7,821 nucleotides of DNA, from assembly GCA_002408485.1 (NCBI GenBank), contig DHSP01000061.1, positions 86,612 to 94,432 on the forward strand, written 5' to 3'. Source of the stretch: Proteiniphilum sp. UBA5283 (GTDB lineage: Bacteria; Bacteroidota; Bacteroidia; Bacteroidales; Dysgonomonadaceae). The position numbers were made by a program, and so were the translations under genes. Under the pieces are notes generated by a model that was not told where the DNA came from, searched no databases, and was given only the letters and a program-made list of their open reading frames with translations. This document shows, piece by piece, positions 5,273 to 7,821 of the stretch; position 1 is the first letter of the stretch, and each line of letters opens with the position of its first letter.

Positions 5273-7821
5273 ATGGTTGAAACATTAGACATTACACAAT
5301 TGCAGCAGCGGGTGGAGAAGCACCCCAATATGACAGCGGCAGGCTCTTTACTGAAAAACGTGCATGTTTTATCGGTAGCCGGTTTGCACGGATCGTCGCG
5401 TGCCATGTTTTCTGTCGGTTTGTTTCGCAAGTTTCCCCGCATCTATCTCTACATCCTGAATGATGCGGAAACGGCCGGTTATTTCTATCACGACATCACC
5501 CAGATTATGGGCTCGCGCGAAGTGCTGTTTTTTCCATCGGCCTACAAACGGGCGTCGAAATATGGACAGCTTGACGCGGCCAACGAAGTGCTTCGCACAG
5601 AAACATTGAGTAAACTGCAAAGCGAGGATACGCCGTTGATTATTGTGAGTTATCCCGATGCGCTGGCGGAAAAAACCGTCTCGGGAGAACAGTTGAAAGA
5701 GAATACTCTGAAGGTGACGGTGGGCGAGATGCTGGACTCATCGTTTGTGAGCGAGGTGCTCGAGAGTTATGGCTTTCAATACGTGGACTATGTGTATGAG
5801 CCGGGGCAGTATGCCGCGAGAGGAAGTATCCTCGATGTGTTTTCCTTCTCCGCAGAATATCCGTACCGGATCGACTTCTTTGGCGATGAGGTGGAAACCA
5901 TCCGCAATTTTGACCTGGAAACGCAGCTCTCAAAGGAACAATTCAACGACATCCGTATTGTTCCCGCGTTTGAGCGAAGCGGCATGAAGCAGGCATCACT
6001 CTTCGACTCACTTCCTCCCTCCGCAATCATCGGCATGGAAGATTCACGCTGGATAACCAGCCGGGTGGAGTCACTCAACGAAGACGAACTACACATAGAC
6101 CCGAAGGATGTGGAGTTCGTAAAAGCAGACCTCCTTTCGAAAGACGATTTCATGCGGGCTGTCAAGCTATTTAAACAGGTCCGATTCGATGCCAAAATGC
6201 TGGACACGCCCGATGCGGTCATTGATTTTCGTACTTCCATGCAGCCGCTCTACCACAAAAACTTCGACATGCTGAGCGAATCGCTTCACCGTTTTGAGGA
6301 GGACGGCTATTCAATCTATATCCTCAGCGACAGCGAAAAACAACAAAAACGACTTTTCCATATCTTTGAAGATCGCAACGATCCGATCGACTTCACGCCC
6401 GTAAACAAAACGTTGCACGAGGGGTTCTCCGACGAGACATTAAAAATATGTTGCTTTACCGACCACCAGATATTCGACCGCTTCCATAAATACAGCCTGA
6501 AGTCCGACAGGGCCCGCTCGGGAAAGATAGCGTTAACCCTCAAGGAGCTGAATCAGCTGCAACCGGGCGACTTTGTGGTGCACATGGATCACGGTATCGG
6601 TAAGTTCGCGGGGCTGGTGCGCCTGCGCATTGGCGACAAGGTACAGGAGGTGATCAAGCTTACCTACCTGAACAACGATGCCGTGTTTGTATCGATTCAC
6701 GCTTTACACAAAGTGTCGAAGTACAAAGGTAAGGAGGGGGAGTCGCCCCAATTGAATAAACTGGGGTCCGGAGCATGGGAAAAGGTGAAGGAGCGAACAA
6801 AGTCGAAGATAAAGGATATTGCCCGCGATCTGATTAAATTGTATGCCCAGCGCCAGCAGGAAAAAGGATTTGCCTTCTCAAGGGATACCTATCTGCAGAC
6901 GGAACTGGAGGCCTCATTCATGTACGAAGATACCCCCGACCAGATAAAAGCTACGCGCGATGTGAAGGCCGACATGCAGAGCGAGCAGCCAATGGACAGG
7001 CTGATCTGTGGCGACGTGGGCTTCGGCAAGACGGAGATCGCTGTCCGTGCGGCATTCAAGGCTGCAATCGACGGCAAGCAGACGGCAGTGCTGGTACCCA
7101 CTACGGTGCTGGCTACCCAGCATTACCATACGTTCAGCGACCGGCTGGTCAATTTTCCTGTGAAGGTGGACTATCTGAGCCGTGCGCGTACATCAAAAGA
7201 ACAAAAGGAGATTCTCAACCGCCTGAAAGAGGGTGAAATTGATATCCTGATCGGAACACACCGACTGGTGGGCAAGGATGTGGAGTTCAAAGATCTGGGA
7301 CTGCTCATCATCGACGAGGAGCAAAAATTCGGTGTCTCCGTGAAGGAAAAGCTGAAACAGCTGAAGGTAAACGTGGATACGCTCACCATGACGGCAACTC
7401 CCATCCCGCGTACATTGCAGTTCTCGCTGATGGGGTCGCGGGATCTCTCTACTATTGGCACCCCGCCCCCTAACCGTTATCCGGTGCAGACGGAGGTACA
7501 TACCTTTGATATGGAGATCATCCGCGATGCGGTAAACTTTGAGATAAGCCGCAACGGACAGGTCTTTATCGTGAACAACCGTATTCAGAATATTTATGAG
7601 CTGGAGGCATTGATAAAGCGGGAGATCCCCGGCATACGCATTGCTGTGGGCCATGGTCAGATGGATCCGAAAAAACTGGAGAGCGTGATTGCAGACTTTA
7701 TGAATCATGAGCAGGATCTGCTGATTGCCACCACCATCATCGAGTCGGGGATTGATATGCCCAACGTCAATACCATCATCGTCATTGATGCACAGAACTT
7801 TGGATTGAGCGACCTGCATCA
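5273..7821 (+). CDS. mfd: Transcription-repair coupling factor Mfd, 3' end outside window
   Basis: Mfd is an ATP-driven translocase that pushes RNA polymerase stalled at DNA damage off the template and recruits UvrA. The frame is open from the ATG at 5273 to the window edge: 849 complete codons of an expected 1,100 or so. The N-terminal UvrB-like module has a degenerate Walker A, GLHGSSRA (37-44, no lysine), as is normal for Mfd. It continues with YEPGQYAARGSILDVFSF (about 176-193) and YPYRIDFFGDEVETIR. The RNA-polymerase-interacting CarD-like domain begins at about 429 (LQPGDFVVHMDHGIGKFAGL). The translocase follows with Walker A GDVGFGKTE (580-588), GTHRL (661-665), the DEEQ box (681-684), TATPIPRT (707-714) and TTIIESGID (820-828). 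The rest of the second helicase lobe and the UvrA-blocking C-terminal domain are not in the window. M1 is chosen because it gives the usual short lead into the HPN segment; Met20 is the next candidate. All visible motifs are intact. Confidence 0.96.
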   Translation, partial: MVETLDITQLQQRVEKHPNMTAAGSLLKNVHVLSVAGLHGSSRAMFSVGLFRKFPRIYLYILNDAETAGYFYHDITQIMGSREVLFFPSAYKRASKYGQLDAANEVLRTETLSKLQSEDTPLIIVSYPDALAEKTVSGEQLKENTLKVTVGEMLDSSFVSEVLESYGFQYVDYVYEPGQYAARGSILDVFSFSAEYPYRIDFFGDEVETIRNFDLETQLSKEQFNDIRIVPAFERSGMKQASLFDSLPPSAIIGMEDSRWITSRVESLNEDELHIDPKDVEFVKADLLSKDDFMRAVKLFKQVRFDAKMLDTPDAVIDFRTSMQPLYHKNFDMLSESLHRFEEDGYSIYILSDSEKQQKRLFHIFEDRNDPIDFTPVNKTLHEGFSDETLKICCFTDHQIFDRFHKYSLKSDRARSGKIALTLKELNQLQPGDFVVHMDHGIGKFAGLVRLRIGDKVQEVIKLTYLNNDAVFVSIHALHKVSKYKGKEGESPQLNKLGSGAWEKVKERTKSKIKDIARDLIKLYAQRQQEKGFAFSRDTYLQTELEASFMYEDTPDQIKATRDVKADMQSEQPMDRLICGDVGFGKTEIAVRAAFKAAIDGKQTAVLVPTTVLATQHYHTFSDRLVNFPVKVDYLSRARTSKEQKEILNRLKEGEIDILIGTHRLVGKDVEFKDLGLLIIDEEQKFGVSVKEKLKQLKVNVDTLTMTATPIPRTLQFSLMGSRDLSTIGTPPPNRYPVQTEVHTFDMEIIRDAVNFEISRNGQVFIVNNRIQNIYELEALIKREIPGIRIAVGHGQMDPKKLESVIADFMNHEQDLLIATTIIESGIDMPNVNTIIVIDAQNFGLSDLH

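Noticed and set aside
7193..7819. A 208-codon open frame on the minus strand opposite mfd
   Set aside because: It covers the conserved helicase motifs of Mfd on the other strand, and its product is histidine-rich with no recognisable family.

Overview
The window reads as chromosomal DNA from a member of the Bacteroidales. The protein sequences point there: a family-3 (eukaryote-like) glycogen synthase paired with a DUF3417-containing alpha-glucan phosphorylase, and an Mfd of the Bacteroidetes type. So do the promoter-like motifs, which match the Bacteroidetes -7 consensus TAnnTTTG, and the lack of strong Shine-Dalgarno sequences before most starts. I cannot place it to genus from sequence alone.

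Layout. Bases 1-219 hold the 3' end of a gene on the + strand whose product ends in a small beta-rich, Ig-like (DUF3244-like) module. It overlaps by 14 bases a short AraC-type helix-turn-helix regulator (206-688, +). Bases 689-828 separate this pair from the convergent glycogen genes and carry a strong bidirectional intrinsic terminator (766-795). On the minus strand, reading leftward, come glycogen synthase (5200 to 3506), a 112-base gap with a promoter-like box, and glycogen phosphorylase (3393 to 829). A 72-base divergent intergenic region (5201-5272) then leads into mfd on the + strand (5273 to beyond 7821), which the window edge cuts after 849 codons.

How the genes work together. The synthase and phosphorylase are the biosynthetic and phosphorolytic arms of glycogen storage, placed in the same direction and possibly co-transcribed. 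Mfd is the transcription-repair coupling factor and is functionally unrelated; it only shares the divergent control region. The DUF3244-like/HTH pair is a separate, possibly translationally coupled unit of unknown role.

I see no mobile element, CRISPR array, tRNA or rRNA, and no clear novel multi-gene system. The items most worth a second look are the perfect 12-base inverted repeat that holds two mirror-image -7 boxes between glycogen synthase and mfd, the loss of the arginine cluster used for glucose-6-phosphate control in eukaryotic glycogen synthases, and the overlapping pair at the left edge.
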